A DNA stretch of 64,000 nt from Methanosarcina sp. UBA5 (GCF_002505485.1 NZ_DAVG01000121.1:28124-92123); one strand, 5' to 3'; positions 35,795 to 45,454 are shown, numbered from the stretch's first letter. The notes: generated by a model not told the origin, from the sequence alone. Program-made: numbers and translations.

Positions 35795-36615
35795 CCCAGG
35801 AAATCTACAGAATGAGTTATTTTATAGTTGAACATCATTTCCGTTGCTTTTTCCTTCGGTACGGGGCTCAAGAGTACTTGGTTCTCCTCCTCCGTGCCAG
35901 CTTAGCCTCGGGCGGATTTTCTAATATATGCCTGGATATTTTCCTGTATATAAAGAGGTCGCGAAGTTTCCAGAGCAAGAATATCATCATTTGCCTTAAG
36001 GCGATGGCAGATAAGAAGATCACTCTGGGAAACTACGTCAGGGTGCAGGCTTGCAGGCCGCTGGGTTGCCAGGACAAGGGAGAGGCCAGGCTGCCGACCC
36101 TGCCTGAGATAGTGGTTAATAATCACTTTCGAGGCAAGGCCTTCAGTCTTTGCGGGTATGAAAATGTGAGTCTCATCTATAAAGAGCCAGATCATGGGAA
36201 ATTCTTCCTCATGGGTCATTTCAATATCGGCCCCGGCTGGAGTGAACTCCCAGTTCTTAAGCCTCCGCTTCAAAAGTGTTTGGATACTTCATTATCCAGA
36301 AAATTCCCATAGTCAATAACAACGGACGCAAGCTTTTCCTTATAGCCGGTTCAAGAAAGGCGAGTTCTTCAAACATACAGCCCATAGTATGGGATTTTCT
36401 GTATTCCCTCTTCCGCAGATCAAAATAGCATGAGGCTTCAGGGCATCAAGATAAACGGCTGCTCCTCGAGAGTGGTCAAGTGCCATGTAATTTCCAGTTG
36501 ACAGGAACCCTTTTCCGATGTTCTCTTCACTTCCAAGTACACGCAGCGCCCCAGCATTTTTCCCTGAAAAACAGGTCTGAGCTCTTTGTTTTCGACTTTC
36601 AGCATCTGATAGTAT
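35795..36615 (-). pseudogene. HerA-like (DUF87) ATPase, frameshifted remnant
   Basis: The minus strand reads as a HerA/DUF87-type DNA-translocating ATPase in three different frames. Near the 5' end, GSEENIGKGFLSTGN and HSRGAAVYLDALKPHAILIC match the start of the ATPase domain. Then the frame changes within the Walker A region (GRG/KREYRKSHTMG), and FEELAFLEPAIRK continues in another frame. The middle (35902-36273) carries the Walker B-like IWLFIDETHIF and LSLVLATQRPASLHPDVVS. A further change leads to LSWHGGGEPSTLEPRTEG near 35830. At least three disruptions make it non-functional. It is probably a decayed paralog of an intact copy elsewhere in the genome. Confidence 0.8.
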
Positions 36616-36944
36616 AGATTGAACTCTATTTAAAATAATTTACGTTCAAGATCTTAAATAAAAAAGTGTTATAATTTATATACTCTAAAAGGACTCGGAA
36701 TGAATATAAAAGGCTCTAAAATAACTTTAAAAATCCCAAAAAAATTCTAAAAATCTTAAAATGGCTTTGAATTTTTCTAAAACTCTAATAATTAAAACTC
36801 TAATAACTAAAACTCTAAAAACTAAAACTCTAAAAACTAAAATCCTAAAAATTCAAAATTTCTAAAACCTAAAGGTTGAGAGCTTAGCTCAACCCTGAAA
36901 AGTAAATTTCAGAATGTCTCAGAAAATTATATGGAACTATCTAT
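36616..36944. repeat. Intergenic region with degenerate CTAAAAACTAAAACT tandem repeat
   Basis: From about 36772 to 36862 an imperfect tandem of AAAACTCTAAAAACTA-like units of 15-16 nt is seen (four to six copies), and earlier bases at 36715-36760 are related. No gene is supported. The purP gene's 3' end lies just to the right. Confidence 0.65.
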
Positions 36945-38015
36945 TTAGGATATTATCTTATCCAGCTGGCCTGTCTGAGCTGCTATTTTGATTTCCCGGG
37001 CTATTCTTCTTCCAGTTGAGAGGTTTTCCTCCATCAGGTCTGCATAAGGAGAACCTGAAATGTAAAGGTTTGTCCCTGCAACAATTCTGGCCGAGATCTC
37101 AAAGACTTTAATCTCAAGTTCATCCGTAAAGACAGTTTCAAGGCAGAAAGCTCCTATCATTCCGCCAAAGAGACCAAGAGATTCTTCAACTACCCTTTCT
37201 CCAAGAGAGAAGATAAGGGGTAAGAGGGATTCTCTTGCTACTAAGGGCACGTTTCCTGTGACCACATATGTCGGGCGGATGCCTGCTTCTACGAGTTCTC
37301 TGGGTGAACCGAGCCTGAAGATCTCATCCGCATTGGATTCCACCCTGCGGTCCATGCTCAGAAGTTCAAGGCTGCCCTGGCTTAAGGTATATCCTTCATT
37401 TCGAATAGGAGAATAGAAGTAATGAAGGTAATAACGGGTTCCTGTGATAAATTCCTGAATCGTGTATTTCTGGGTCCGGTCTATAAGTTCGTTGAACTCT
37501 TCGTAGGTTTTTGCGACGAAGAAACCTTTTCCTCCTTTTGCCCCGTCGTATTTGACCATTACAGGCCCATTGATATCATGGGGATCATCGATTTTCTTGG
37601 GCATGTGAATACCTGCTCCGAGCAGCCACTCACGCTCTTTATCCCTGTCCGATTCCCATTCGAGCACAGCTCGGTTTCCGAAAGTGGGCACGGCCATCTC
37701 TGCAAAATTTTCCGTGCCAAGGTAAGCAACAACTGAGCCGTGTGGAATGATGATGGCGTTTTTCTTTCTAAGCTCCTCAGCCTTGTTTATTATATCGGCA
37801 TAGCTATCGACGATAAGATACTCATCGGGTTTTGCTTTGGGGAACGCCTCATAAAATTTTGGAGGCTTGCCGAGACAGATTCCCAGAGTTCTGAAGCCTT
37901 CCTTCCGAGCTCCGTCAAAAATCTGAAGGCTCGAGTGAGAGCATATTGTTGCAATTGTTATGTTTTCTAAATCGTAGTTTTTCAGAAATTCTAGAACCTG
38001 CTGTTTTGTGATCAT
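36945..38015 (-). CDS. purP: Archaeal FAICAR synthetase PurP
   Basis: This 356-residue ATP-grasp enzyme makes the formamido intermediate (FAICAR) from AICAR and formate, the archaeal route in purine synthesis. The N-terminus IATICSHSSLQIFDGARKEG and the following ICLGKPPKFY are family features. The ATP-grasp core has the loop VKYDGAKGGKGFFVAK (about residues 153-168), EFITGTRYYLHYFYSP, and the C-terminal FEISARIVAGTN. The length is standard. The ATG at 38015 has only a weak upstream motif. A divergent regulator gene begins about 190 nt away. Confidence 0.96.
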   Translation of the reverse strand: MITKQQVLEFLKNYDLENITIATICSHSSLQIFDGARKEGFRTLGICLGKPPKFYEAFPKAKPDEYLIVDSYADIINKAEELRKKNAIIIPHGSVVAYLGTENFAEMAVPTFGNRAVLEWESDRDKEREWLLGAGIHMPKKIDDPHDINGPVMVKYDGAKGGKGFFVAKTYEEFNELIDRTQKYTIQEFITGTRYYLHYFYSPIRNEGYTLSQGSLELLSMDRRVESNADEIFRLGSPRELVEAGIRPTYVVTGNVPLVARESLLPLIFSLGERVVEESLGLFGGMIGAFCLETVFTDELEIKVFEISARIVAGTNLYISGSPYADLMEENLSTGRRIAREIKIAAQTGQLDKIIS

Positions 38016-38203
38016 GATTGCTACCAGCGGAAAATTTAGATTAGTATATACAATGTTCTATTTAAGGTTAAGGTCTGGATTCTATATCTAAGTGTAGTAG
38101 TGAATGAATATTCTGTCATAAAAATAAAACTTTATATTAAAGTCTGCGCAAACTAAGGTAATCACTGATCAAAATAGGCAGATTTTTAATACAGGAAGTA
38201 ATT

Positions 38204-39121
38204 ATGGACGAGCTTGAAGATCGAGAGGGCTTATCAGAAGCCGGCGACCCTCCACTGGGGCCTGAGCAACTGGAGCAGAGCGGTAGGGTGCTTGTTCTCC
38301 CGGTAAATGGGGAATCCAGAAAGATCACTCAGATTCTTTCCAATGAAACATCACTAAAGATTCTTGAGTTGCTCGGGAAAAAAAGCATGTCTGCAACCAG
38401 TATTGCAGAGGAGCTAAATCTTCCCCTTACCACTGTCAAGTATAATCTTGACTCCCTTATAGAATCTGATCTTATAAAGGTTAAACAAATAAAATGGAGC
38501 AAGAAAGGAAGGCAGGTAAAAATCTACGAGTCAGTTGAAAAACTGATCGTCCTCGTTCCTTCGAAAAGCTCTATAGACAGGCTCTCTATCGTAAACCTGC
38601 TACAAAAGTATCTCGGAGTAATCGGAGCTGCCGTTTTTGCAGCCGCTGGTATAGAGTATTTTTCAGCTTATATGAAGGCAAAAAGGGTCATTGATGCAAC
38701 TGCTCCTTTGAGAATAAAAATAATGAAAACACCTGATAACTCTTCTCTGGAGCAAATGACCCTTGGAATAAACGAGAGCAATAACATAAGCCCGAAAATA
38801 GCTCTTGGCCAGCAGGTGCCCGAAGGAGCTTCGAATGCAAGCTATGAGGCTCTGGAAGCAGGAGCAGGAAATACGTCTTCTGGATTGGAAGCTGGCCCGA
38901 CTCAGGAAGTTGCTGAAGTCCCAATATCCGCACCAGATGGTTTAAACTCTGTACATGGGTGCTCTTCTATCCCGCCTGAAGGGTTAGCTCATGCAAGCGG
39001 GATTCACGGGCTTTATGATATGCTTTCTCTTCACCCCGGGTTCTGGTTCCTGTTAGGGTGTGTTTTTATAGTAGTCGTGCTGATTGTAAGAGAAGTCTAT
39101 TATAAGAAAAAAGCCAAGTAG
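38204..39121 (+). CDS. Membrane-anchored ArsR-like HTH regulator
   Basis: The first half of this 305-residue protein has a winged helix (residues ~45-110) reading QILSNETSLKILELLGKK and MSATSIAEELNLPLTTVKYN, then a wing with KGRQVKIYESVEK. A hydrophobic segment around VIGAAVFAAAGIEYFSAY and a second near the C-terminus (FWFLLGCVFIVVVLIVREVYY) give two membrane helices around a long Gly/Ser/Pro-rich loop. The plan is a DNA-binding domain inside the cell with an outer loop, so a membrane-bound one-component regulator is likely. The signal is unknown. It has AGGAAGT before the ATG, and the truA gene follows after 8 nt. Confidence 0.82.
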   Translation: MDELEDREGLSEAGDPPLGPEQLEQSGRVLVLPVNGESRKITQILSNETSLKILELLGKKSMSATSIAEELNLPLTTVKYNLDSLIESDLIKVKQIKWSKKGRQVKIYESVEKLIVLVPSKSSIDRLSIVNLLQKYLGVIGAAVFAAAGIEYFSAYMKAKRVIDATAPLRIKIMKTPDNSSLEQMTLGINESNNISPKIALGQQVPEGASNASYEALEAGAGNTSSGLEAGPTQEVAEVPISAPDGLNSVHGCSSIPPEGLAHASGIHGLYDMLSLHPGFWFLLGCVFIVVVLIVREVYYKKKAK

Positions 39122-39129
39122 AGATTCTT

Positions 39130-39939
39130 ATGAGAGTCGCTTTAAAACTTGCATACATAGGCACCGAGTTTCACGGCTCCCAGATCCAGCCCAATGTCGA
39201 GACCGTGGAGGGAGAACTCTTCAAGGCTCTTCGGAATCTCGGGATTATAGAAAGCCCCAAGTCTGCGAACTATACCTGCGCTGGCAGGACCGATGCCGGG
39301 GTTCACGCCTTTGAACAGGTTGTCGCTTTTGACACGGATAAAGTGAATCTGGCAATTCCAAGGGTAATAAATTCCGAACTTCCCTCAGGAATCTGGGTTT
39401 GGGCTCACGCGGAAGTGCCCCGAAGCTTTGATGCCAGGAGAGATGCGGTTTCCAGACACTACCGATATATCATGAGTGGGAAAGAGTACGACATCTCGAG
39501 AATCCGGGAAGCTTCAAAATTGTTGCTCGGGACGCACGATTTTGAAAACTTTTCGCGAACCAATGGAGAAAAAAGTACGGTTCGAACCATAGAAAGGATC
39601 GATGCCCGCGTAGATGGAGAGCTTATAAAAATCGATGTTGTTGGAGATAGCTTCCTCTGGAATATGGTCCGGAAAATTGTAACCGCCCTTTCCATGATAG
39701 GCAAAGGAGTACGTGATAACGATTGGCTGCTCCAGATGCTGAATCCGGATATTTATGAAGAAGGAATCGAACCTGCCCCTGCCTATGGATTGACCCTTCT
39801 GAAAGTTAATTATGAAGAGGAACTAGAATGGATTGAAGACGATTACTCTGTCAGAAGGGCAAGTGAGCAGAACCAAAAACGTATCCTCAGGCACAGAGTT
39901 ATGGCAGAAGTGCTGGAAGAACTGATCTCCCATGAGTAA
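39130..39939 (+). CDS. truA: tRNA pseudouridine synthase A
   Basis: This 269-residue enzyme isomerises uridines 38-40 in the anticodon arm of tRNAs. The catalytic Asp lies in the motif CAGRTDAGVHAFEQVVAF (about residues 51-68). The second signature is SRHYRYIMSG and the RNA-binding segment VVGDSFLWNMVRKI appears near residue 175. The length fits the TruA family of archaea. It begins 8 nt after the HTH regulator stop, so the two genes probably share a transcript. The ribosome binding site is weak (GAGATTC). Confidence 0.95.
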   Translation: MRVALKLAYIGTEFHGSQIQPNVETVEGELFKALRNLGIIESPKSANYTCAGRTDAGVHAFEQVVAFDTDKVNLAIPRVINSELPSGIWVWAHAEVPRSFDARRDAVSRHYRYIMSGKEYDISRIREASKLLLGTHDFENFSRTNGEKSTVRTIERIDARVDGELIKIDVVGDSFLWNMVRKIVTALSMIGKGVRDNDWLLQMLNPDIYEEGIEPAPAYGLTLLKVNYEEELEWIEDDYSVRRASEQNQKRILRHRVMAEVLEELISHE

Positions 39940-40041
39940 AAAATGCTCTTGCAGGGATTTTTAATGTTTCATGTTTCACTTTATAATTTTGCTTTTTTCG
40001 ATTATATTTTTGCTTTTCCTTTTTGATTTTACTTTGACTCT

Positions 40042-41109
40042 TCATTCCCGTTTGCTATTCTCGTTCTTCGATTCTTTCTGAAAAACAGTTATTGTCCGGG
40101 TAAGGCTTCTATGTACTCTCTGGACATAAATATTGAGAACCTTAAGCCCTGCCTTTTCCCCGTATTCCGCTGCAGCTTTATCCGAAACTACAACTGCGAT
40201 GCCTCCAGGCTTAAGGACACGCTCGATTTCATTAAGAGCACAGGAATAAAGTTCTTCCAGGGATCCTCCAAGAATTGCTGCCGATCTGCCGTAGGGTGGG
40301 TCAGTGACAACTGCGTTTATTGTTGCTTCCTTCAGTGGAACCCTGCAGGCATCTCCTTCCATCAGGGCATAATCCAGTTTAAAGGCTTCAAGGTTCATAA
40401 GGGCACCCTTAACAAGTTTTTCCTGGGCATCGATTCCTATAACCCTTGCTCCCACAAGTCCGGCTTCAATAAGAATTCCTGCAGTGCCGCAAAAGGGGTC
40501 CATAACGAGGTCTCCTGGCTTTATTCCTGACAGGTTTGCGAGGGCGCGTGCAATTCTCGGCATAAGGACGCCAGGATGGAAAAAAGGTTTATTCTGCGGA
40601 TTTCTGGCTTCATATGCACTTCTGTCAATAGAGGACAGGAGAATCCCGAACACGGCTTTCTCACTAAGGATCACCCTGAATTCCACGTCCGGGTTTTTCA
40701 GGTTTGCCCTGAAGCCTTTCCTGTAAATGAATCCTCCTACTCTCTGTTCCAGAAACTCGCCCGGAAAATCTACATGATGTTTGATTCGTTTTGCTCTGAC
40801 CACAAAACTTTGTCCTTCCCTGATGTAGCCTGATGGATCAAAGGCTTCTGCAAGTTTCAGGATTGCATCCGGAGTATTTTCGGAAATCCCTACAACCTTC
40901 AGGATATGGTGGGTCATTGCCAGCCTGTCAGTTATCGGGCCTCTGAGGATCTTTTCCACATCCTCTTCTTTACCAGTTATTTCCACCACAAGGCACTGGT
41001 CAACGATAATATGGGTCCGAAAATCAAGTCCCTCAATTCTGAGACAGGCAAATACTTCGGTAGCGGGCAGTTCTTCATGTTCTCCAGAAAGTTCAAAAGC
41101 GTATAACAT
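40042..41109 (-). CDS. tRNA (guanine(10)-N2)-dimethyltransferase Trm-G10
   Basis: This 355-residue methyltransferase modifies G10 in archaeal tRNAs. The N-terminal half is a THUMP/ferredoxin-like RNA-binding region with HHILKVVGISENTPDAI and VRAKRIKHH. The C-terminal half has SAM motif I VMDPFCGTAGILIEAGL (about residues 200-216) and the amino-methylase motif IV TDPPYGRSAAI (about residues 271-281), where D-P-P-Y holds the target nitrogen. The length matches the archaeal family. truA is convergent with it. The ATG at 41109 lacks a strong ribosome binding site. Confidence 0.92.
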   Translation of the reverse strand: MLYAFELSGEHEELPATEVFACLRIEGLDFRTHIIVDQCLVVEITGKEEDVEKILRGPITDRLAMTHHILKVVGISENTPDAILKLAEAFDPSGYIREGQSFVVRAKRIKHHVDFPGEFLEQRVGGFIYRKGFRANLKNPDVEFRVILSEKAVFGILLSSIDRSAYEARNPQNKPFFHPGVLMPRIARALANLSGIKPGDLVMDPFCGTAGILIEAGLVGARVIGIDAQEKLVKGALMNLEAFKLDYALMEGDACRVPLKEATINAVVTDPPYGRSAAILGGSLEELYSCALNEIERVLKPGGIAVVVSDKAAAEYGEKAGLKVLNIYVQRVHRSLTRTITVFQKESKNENSKRE

Positions 41110-41470
41110 TGGTGATCCGTAATAGGTTGATAAATATAATTCGGAATAAGATTCGTACCATAACGGTGAGGAAATAAATATAAAACTCCGTGCGTGAAAC
41201 GTGAAAGTAGTTATTAAAAGTAACTGATGGGGTTGGTAGTAGTTATTTTTTCATGGAATTGTGGAAAATAGGATAATTAAAACTAAATTTTAGAAGTGCT
41301 GGTGCCGGGTATATAAAGAGAAGGGTTAAAAACTGAACTAAACAAGTGCGTAAATAAGAATTATAATATGTGAGTTAGCGTGCGCATGGTTGCTTTTTAC
41401 ATAATATTTTATACAATTACTTGCTACAATTCTAAACTAATTAAAAATATTGGCATAGCGGGAATGCTAA
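41110..41470. other. Intergenic region with promoter for the Mrr-type nuclease gene
   Basis: No gene is seen. TATA-like boxes are at about 41309-41318 (GTATATAAAG) and 41405-41415 (ATTTTATACA). The second would give a transcript starting near 41435. Confidence 0.5.
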
Positions 41471-43189
41471 ATGAGTGATGATAAGGTTATAGTAGGTCGT
41501 AAACATCAGCGAATTAATGCCTCTGGTACTCGTGTGTTGGGTTATTTTGTAGAGATGTCACACGAAGGATTAAACGAACATAAGGTAATCTCAGCGCCTG
41601 ATGAGCATATGCTTGATAATAAAATTAATTCGCAGAAAAGTAAATGGCGAGATAAATGGGCAACAGTTTCTACTAAACGAGAATTAAATCAGGAGAGAGA
41701 AGCTGATTTAGAGGAAGCTAACAGGCGAACCGAAGAAGCTGCGAATACCCTAAAAGATATGGAAAATATTTTGCTTGATTCTCTTAAAGTTACTAGTGCA
41801 ATTAACTGGGAAAAACTAAAAAAGAAAGAAACTTTTCCCAAACGAATGCCCATCAAACCTCATGTTCAAGTTAAAAGAACTTACCCAAGCAAGCCCGCGA
41901 AGGAAGAGCCAACATTCTCTATTATGGAAAACATGTTCAAGTCAAAAAAGGAACAAAAAATCAAAAAATATGAAGACAAATATTCAGCGGCCTTAGCGAA
42001 TTGGGAAAAAGAAAAAGCATCCCTCGACCAATACAACCATCAATTATATTTGGATTACGAAAAACAACTTAAAGCGTGGAAAAATAAAGTTTTGCAATGG
42101 AAGATGGAAAAGAAAGAATTTCTAAATCAGCAGGATGCATTTAACGCTGGTATTGAACAACAAAAGAAAAAATATATGTCCAAAGATCCAGCAGCTATTT
42201 ACGAATACTTCGACATAGTGCTTAACAGTTCCAAATACCCCGAATCATTCCCAAACAATTTTGAGATCGAATATAATCCGGACAATAAGATGCTAATCGT
42301 CGAATACGAACTGCCTTCACAGAAAGAAATTCCCATCATAAGAGAGGTCAAGTACATTGCCTCAAAAAAGGAACTCAAGGAAATTCTAATACCGGATAAT
42401 CAACTAAAAAAATTGTATGATGAAATTATATATAAAATAACTCTCAGAACGCTGCATGAGATTTTTGAATCAGATATAGCAAAGGCGATTGATACCATTT
42501 CTTTCAATGGCTGGGTAAGATCAATAAATAAAGCAACAGGTAAAGAAGAAAACAACTGCATTTTAAGTATACAAGCAAAGAAAGGAGAGTTCGTGAACAT
42601 AGATTTATCAAACGTTGATCCCAAAACCTGCTTTAAGAACTTAAAGGGTGTTGGAAGTAGCAAATTAAGCACTCTAACACCTGTTCAGCCGATTTTACAA
42701 ATTAGCAGAGAGGACAAACGATTTGTAGATAGCTATGAAGTCGAGGATAAAATTGATAATTCAACTAATCTCGCTGCAATGGACTGGAAAGATTTTGAAC
42801 ACTTTATTAGGGAACTATTTGAAAAAGAATTTAAAGTCAATGGCGGAGAAGTAAAAGTAACGCAAGCCAGTAGGGATGGCGGTGTGGATGCTATAGCTTT
42901 CGACCCTGACCCGATTAGAGGAGGAAAAATAGTAATTCAAGCAAAGAGATACACAAATCCAGTTGGGGTTTCAGCAGTAAGAGACCTATTTGGAACTGTT
43001 TTAAATGAAGGCGCAACAAAAGGAATATTGGTAACTACTTCAGATTACGGGTCAGATTCATACAATTTCGCAAAGGACAAGCCATTAACACTATTGAACG
43101 GTTCAAACCTCTTACACCTACTTGAAAAACATGGAACTCATGCAAAAATCGACTTGCGAGAAGCAAAAAGAATATTGAAAGAAACCTGA
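41471..43189 (+). CDS. Mrr-type restriction endonuclease-like protein with long coiled coil
   Basis: In this 572-residue protein, residues ~65-235 are highly charged and mostly helical, with long coiled-coil stretches and a Tyr/Lys-rich core. A middle domain (~240-430) includes SIQAKKGEFVNIDLSNVDPKTCFKNL, a block recurring in this kind of protein. The C-terminal 120 residues are an Mrr-like PD-(D/E)XK nuclease: DWKDFEHFIRELFEKEF, then the catalytic Asp and Gln-x-Lys in ASRDGGVDAIAF and IVIQAKRYT. There is no methyltransferase partner nearby. A defence function, cutting modified or foreign DNA, is inferred from the family. The gene is AT-rich and stands alone with a long 5' spacer. Confidence 0.82.
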   Translation: MSDDKVIVGRKHQRINASGTRVLGYFVEMSHEGLNEHKVISAPDEHMLDNKINSQKSKWRDKWATVSTKRELNQEREADLEEANRRTEEAANTLKDMENILLDSLKVTSAINWEKLKKKETFPKRMPIKPHVQVKRTYPSKPAKEEPTFSIMENMFKSKKEQKIKKYEDKYSAALANWEKEKASLDQYNHQLYLDYEKQLKAWKNKVLQWKMEKKEFLNQQDAFNAGIEQQKKKYMSKDPAAIYEYFDIVLNSSKYPESFPNNFEIEYNPDNKMLIVEYELPSQKEIPIIREVKYIASKKELKEILIPDNQLKKLYDEIIYKITLRTLHEIFESDIAKAIDTISFNGWVRSINKATGKEENNCILSIQAKKGEFVNIDLSNVDPKTCFKNLKGVGSSKLSTLTPVQPILQISREDKRFVDSYEVEDKIDNSTNLAAMDWKDFEHFIRELFEKEFKVNGGEVKVTQASRDGGVDAIAFDPDPIRGGKIVIQAKRYTNPVGVSAVRDLFGTVLNEGATKGILVTTSDYGSDSYNFAKDKPLTLLNGSNLLHLLEKHGTHAKIDLREAKRILKET

Positions 43190-43285
43190 AAATAATTCTT
43201 TTTAACTGATTCTTTCAGTTAAGCATGGTCTTTCAACTAAAAGTGATTTTTTTCAGTAATATCCATTCCTTTTCTTAATCTTCCT

Positions 43286-43573
43286 TCAAAACATCCTTTC
43301 CAGAGCTTCCCTGCCAGTCATTCCGGGTTCGACCCCGAGTTTCTTGGCGAACTGGGTCACTTCAACGACCTGGGCTTTGAGCATGTCTTCAAAACTCTGT
43401 ACGCCTTTTACCTTTGCTGCCGTGTCCCCAAGCGCCTCTGCAGCATTCACGTTCAGGTATCCGCACATCAGAAAGCCTTTCTCTGCCCTTATAACCAGAA
43501 GAGGGTATTTTTGCATCTCAAAGCGGAGGCCAAGAGCACACCCATTTTCAAGCTGAATCTGTTCAATAAGCAT
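43286..43573 (-). CDS. DUF1805 family protein
   Basis: This 95-residue protein of the DUF1805 family is a small alpha/beta fold conserved in archaea and some bacteria. It shows the family's central strand PLLVIRAEKGFLMCGYLN and the following NVNAAEALGDTAAKVKGV, ending LGVEPGMTGREALERMF. It has one Cys. There is no membrane segment. The start is weakly supported (no clear ribosome binding site). The role is unknown. It lies about 15 nt downstream of the secreted protein gene on the same strand. Confidence 0.85.
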   Translation of the reverse strand: MLIEQIQLENGCALGLRFEMQKYPLLVIRAEKGFLMCGYLNVNAAEALGDTAAKVKGVQSFEDMLKAQVVEVTQFAKKLGVEPGMTGREALERMF

Positions 43574-43589
43574 ATTTTTCAGAATAGCT

Positions 43590-44423
43590 TTAAACCAGAT
43601 TAACTTTTTGGACTATCTGATAAAACCATGTATAGATGTTTTTGATAAATTCAGGAGTTTTCCTGGCTTCTACGGCTTTTCCGACCTTTTCAATAGTTTC
43701 GGTTTTATTTACGGTTTCATTGGTTTTATTTTCTGCATTTTGCTCAATGTTTCTTTCTCTTTCCTGCATCGCGGCTTTATAGCTTTCATTTTCCGAAATC
43801 CAGAGAGTTATATTTTTTTCAGGGTTGAAATTACCTTTAAGCGCTACACGGTTACCTTCGGGCTCTTGACTCTTATTTTCCAGCCCTTCTATCTTCTCTA
43901 TATTGAAGCCTGCAGGCAGAGTGATTGTAACAATCGAGTTCGGAGTACCCATAAACCAGATATTTGTGCTCTGATTTACCTCTTTTTCAAAAATATAATT
44001 TACACTCGCAGAACTAGTAATTGACGTATTTTTTAAAACCTTGCCCAGAGCTTCTTTTGAGATACAAAAGTCAACATCCGTCACTTTAATGAGGTCTGGA
44101 GTGCCATTGAGTTTCACATCAGATTTGGTTTTTAAGGCCTCTCTCATTTGATCCCTGAGAAAAGTTTCTGCTTTCAGGATCTCCCATGCATTGACAAATT
44201 TATCTTTGTTTCCTGCTTGCAGGTCTATGAAACTCCTGAAAATAATGGATTCATTACCTGTTATTTGTTCTTGATACTCCCAGGTCATTCCATTCCTTTC
44301 CAGTGTGATGTTATTACTGGGTATAAAGGCAGCATTACAGGGCTCTACCAAAAATGCAGGCATAATAAGGGATATTAATAGAAAACCGGTTAAAAGAAGA
44401 TTATATTCTCTCAAGGGACTCAA
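43590..44423 (-). CDS. Hypothetical exported protein
   Basis: The N-terminus of this 277-residue protein is a signal-like segment (LLLTGFLLISLIMPAFLVEP, cleavage near CNA-AF), so export is likely. The body has many Asn-X-Ser/Thr sites (NNIT, NESI, NTSI, NQST, NKT), fitting a surface glycoprotein. A charged Lys/Glu-rich region near residue 210-250 (KAAMQERERNIEQNAENKTN) suggests a coiled segment, and the C-terminus is amphipathic (FIKNIYTWFYQIVQKV). The first codon is TTG at 44423 with AAGGT upstream. The family is not recognised. It is followed by the DUF1805 gene. Confidence 0.7.
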   Translation of the reverse strand: MSPLREYNLLLTGFLLISLIMPAFLVEPCNAAFIPSNNITLERNGMTWEYQEQITGNESIIFRSFIDLQAGNKDKFVNAWEILKAETFLRDQMREALKTKSDVKLNGTPDLIKVTDVDFCISKEALGKVLKNTSITSSASVNYIFEKEVNQSTNIWFMGTPNSIVTITLPAGFNIEKIEGLENKSQEPEGNRVALKGNFNPEKNITLWISENESYKAAMQERERNIEQNAENKTNETVNKTETIEKVGKAVEARKTPEFIKNIYTWFYQIVQKVNLV

Positions 44424-44563
44424 CTCGTACCTTTTTTAATTTTCTGGCTCTTTATTAGCCTTTATATTCTCTCCTCTTAGTCCTGAGTTTACTTTCTCTT
44501 CTTTTGTGCCGGCTTTATTTTTCTTCTTCTTCTTTTCAATTTTATTTTCTATTTTTTCGGGTT

Positions 44564-45454
44564 TTATTTTGTTGTAACCTCGCAGCCGTCTTGGGTTACT
44601 ATTATAGTGTGTTCGGCCTGGGCTACAAGTCCGCCTGCACTTTCGAGAAGTACAGGATAGGAGTGAATAATTCCTGCTTTTTCGAGCTGGAGTAATACGA
44701 AATCCAATCTGTCAGATTCAAGCCAGCGCTTTGCAAAAGGCAATTCCCTGTATTCTTCAACCTGTTTCAGGACATTCCGGACTGCAGGCATACGGACAGG
44801 TTTTTTCCTTACAAGGCTGTATATTTCGGCCCAGTTTCCATCATGGACAATACCTGCTCCATTCGTTGCAAAGGGCTCGATTGCGAGCACGTCTCCTTCT
44901 TTCAGAATTGCTCCTCCTTCCACATTCCGGTTAGGAACAGCAGGATCATCGTGGGCTTCATACTTGGAAAGCCCGTGACCTGTCAGGTTAGTTATCGGGT
45001 TCAGTCCATAACTGAGAATGCTGCTTTCGATTGCAGCTCCTAATTCCCCGGTAGAAATTCCTGGCCTTGCAAGGTCAATGGCTGCGACAAGGGCCTCCTC
45101 AGCGGCTTTCATGATATCGGAATTCCCTGATAAGTCAACAGTCACAGCCGAATCTGCAACGTATCCGTCCACATGGACCCCTAGATCAAGCTTGACCATA
45201 TCCTTTCCAAAAACGTCAGTATCTCCTATCTTCGGGGTTGCATGTGCAGCCTCTTGATTTCTTGAAATATTGCAGGGGAAAGCAGGCCTGCCTCCCAGCT
45301 CTATAGTCCGGTTTTCAACAAACTCCGCAACTTGCAGCAGAGTGTTTCCTACCCTGACCATTTCCACGGCTTCTGCCCTGACAGTTTTCAGGATACTGCC
45401 TGCTTCCCTGTATTTCTCAAGGATATCTTGCTTATTGTGCACGTTATCGGTCAT
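44564..45454 (-). CDS. map: Methionine aminopeptidase type II
   Basis: This 296-residue M24 metallopeptidase removes the initiator methionine from new proteins. The metal ligands are visible: D in VKLDLGVHVDGYVADSAV (D at the first and second positions), H in GHGLSKYEAHD, and Glu in VLAIEPFATNG near residue 185. The final Glu lies in AQAEHTIIV. The type II insert (residues ~190-250) is present. The length fits archaeal enzymes. GGGGT precedes the ATG at 45454. The upstream flank has tandem A/T-rich repeats. Confidence 0.96.
   Translation of the reverse strand: MTDNVHNKQDILEKYREAGSILKTVRAEAVEMVRVGNTLLQVAEFVENRTIELGGRPAFPCNISRNQEAAHATPKIGDTDVFGKDMVKLDLGVHVDGYVADSAVTVDLSGNSDIMKAAEEALVAAIDLARPGISTGELGAAIESSILSYGLNPITNLTGHGLSKYEAHDDPAVPNRNVEGGAILKEGDVLAIEPFATNGAGIVHDGNWAEIYSLVRKKPVRMPAVRNVLKQVEEYRELPFAKRWLESDRLDFVLLQLEKAGIIHSYPVLLESAGGLVAQAEHTIIVTQDGCEVTTK

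Noticed and set aside
38204..39939. In-frame TAG/pyrrolysine readthrough at the regulator-truA boundary
   Set aside because: The TAG at the end of the regulator is followed closely by the truA start and the next frame is not a continuation. A normal stop is simpler.
41471..43189. Idea that the Mrr-type gene is part of a larger defence operon
   Set aside because: The flanking genes are housekeeping or unrelated and no methyltransferase, helicase or toxin is adjacent.
44425..44563. T-rich stretch between the exported protein and map genes
   Set aside because: Low complexity with no stem. Not called as a terminator or gene.
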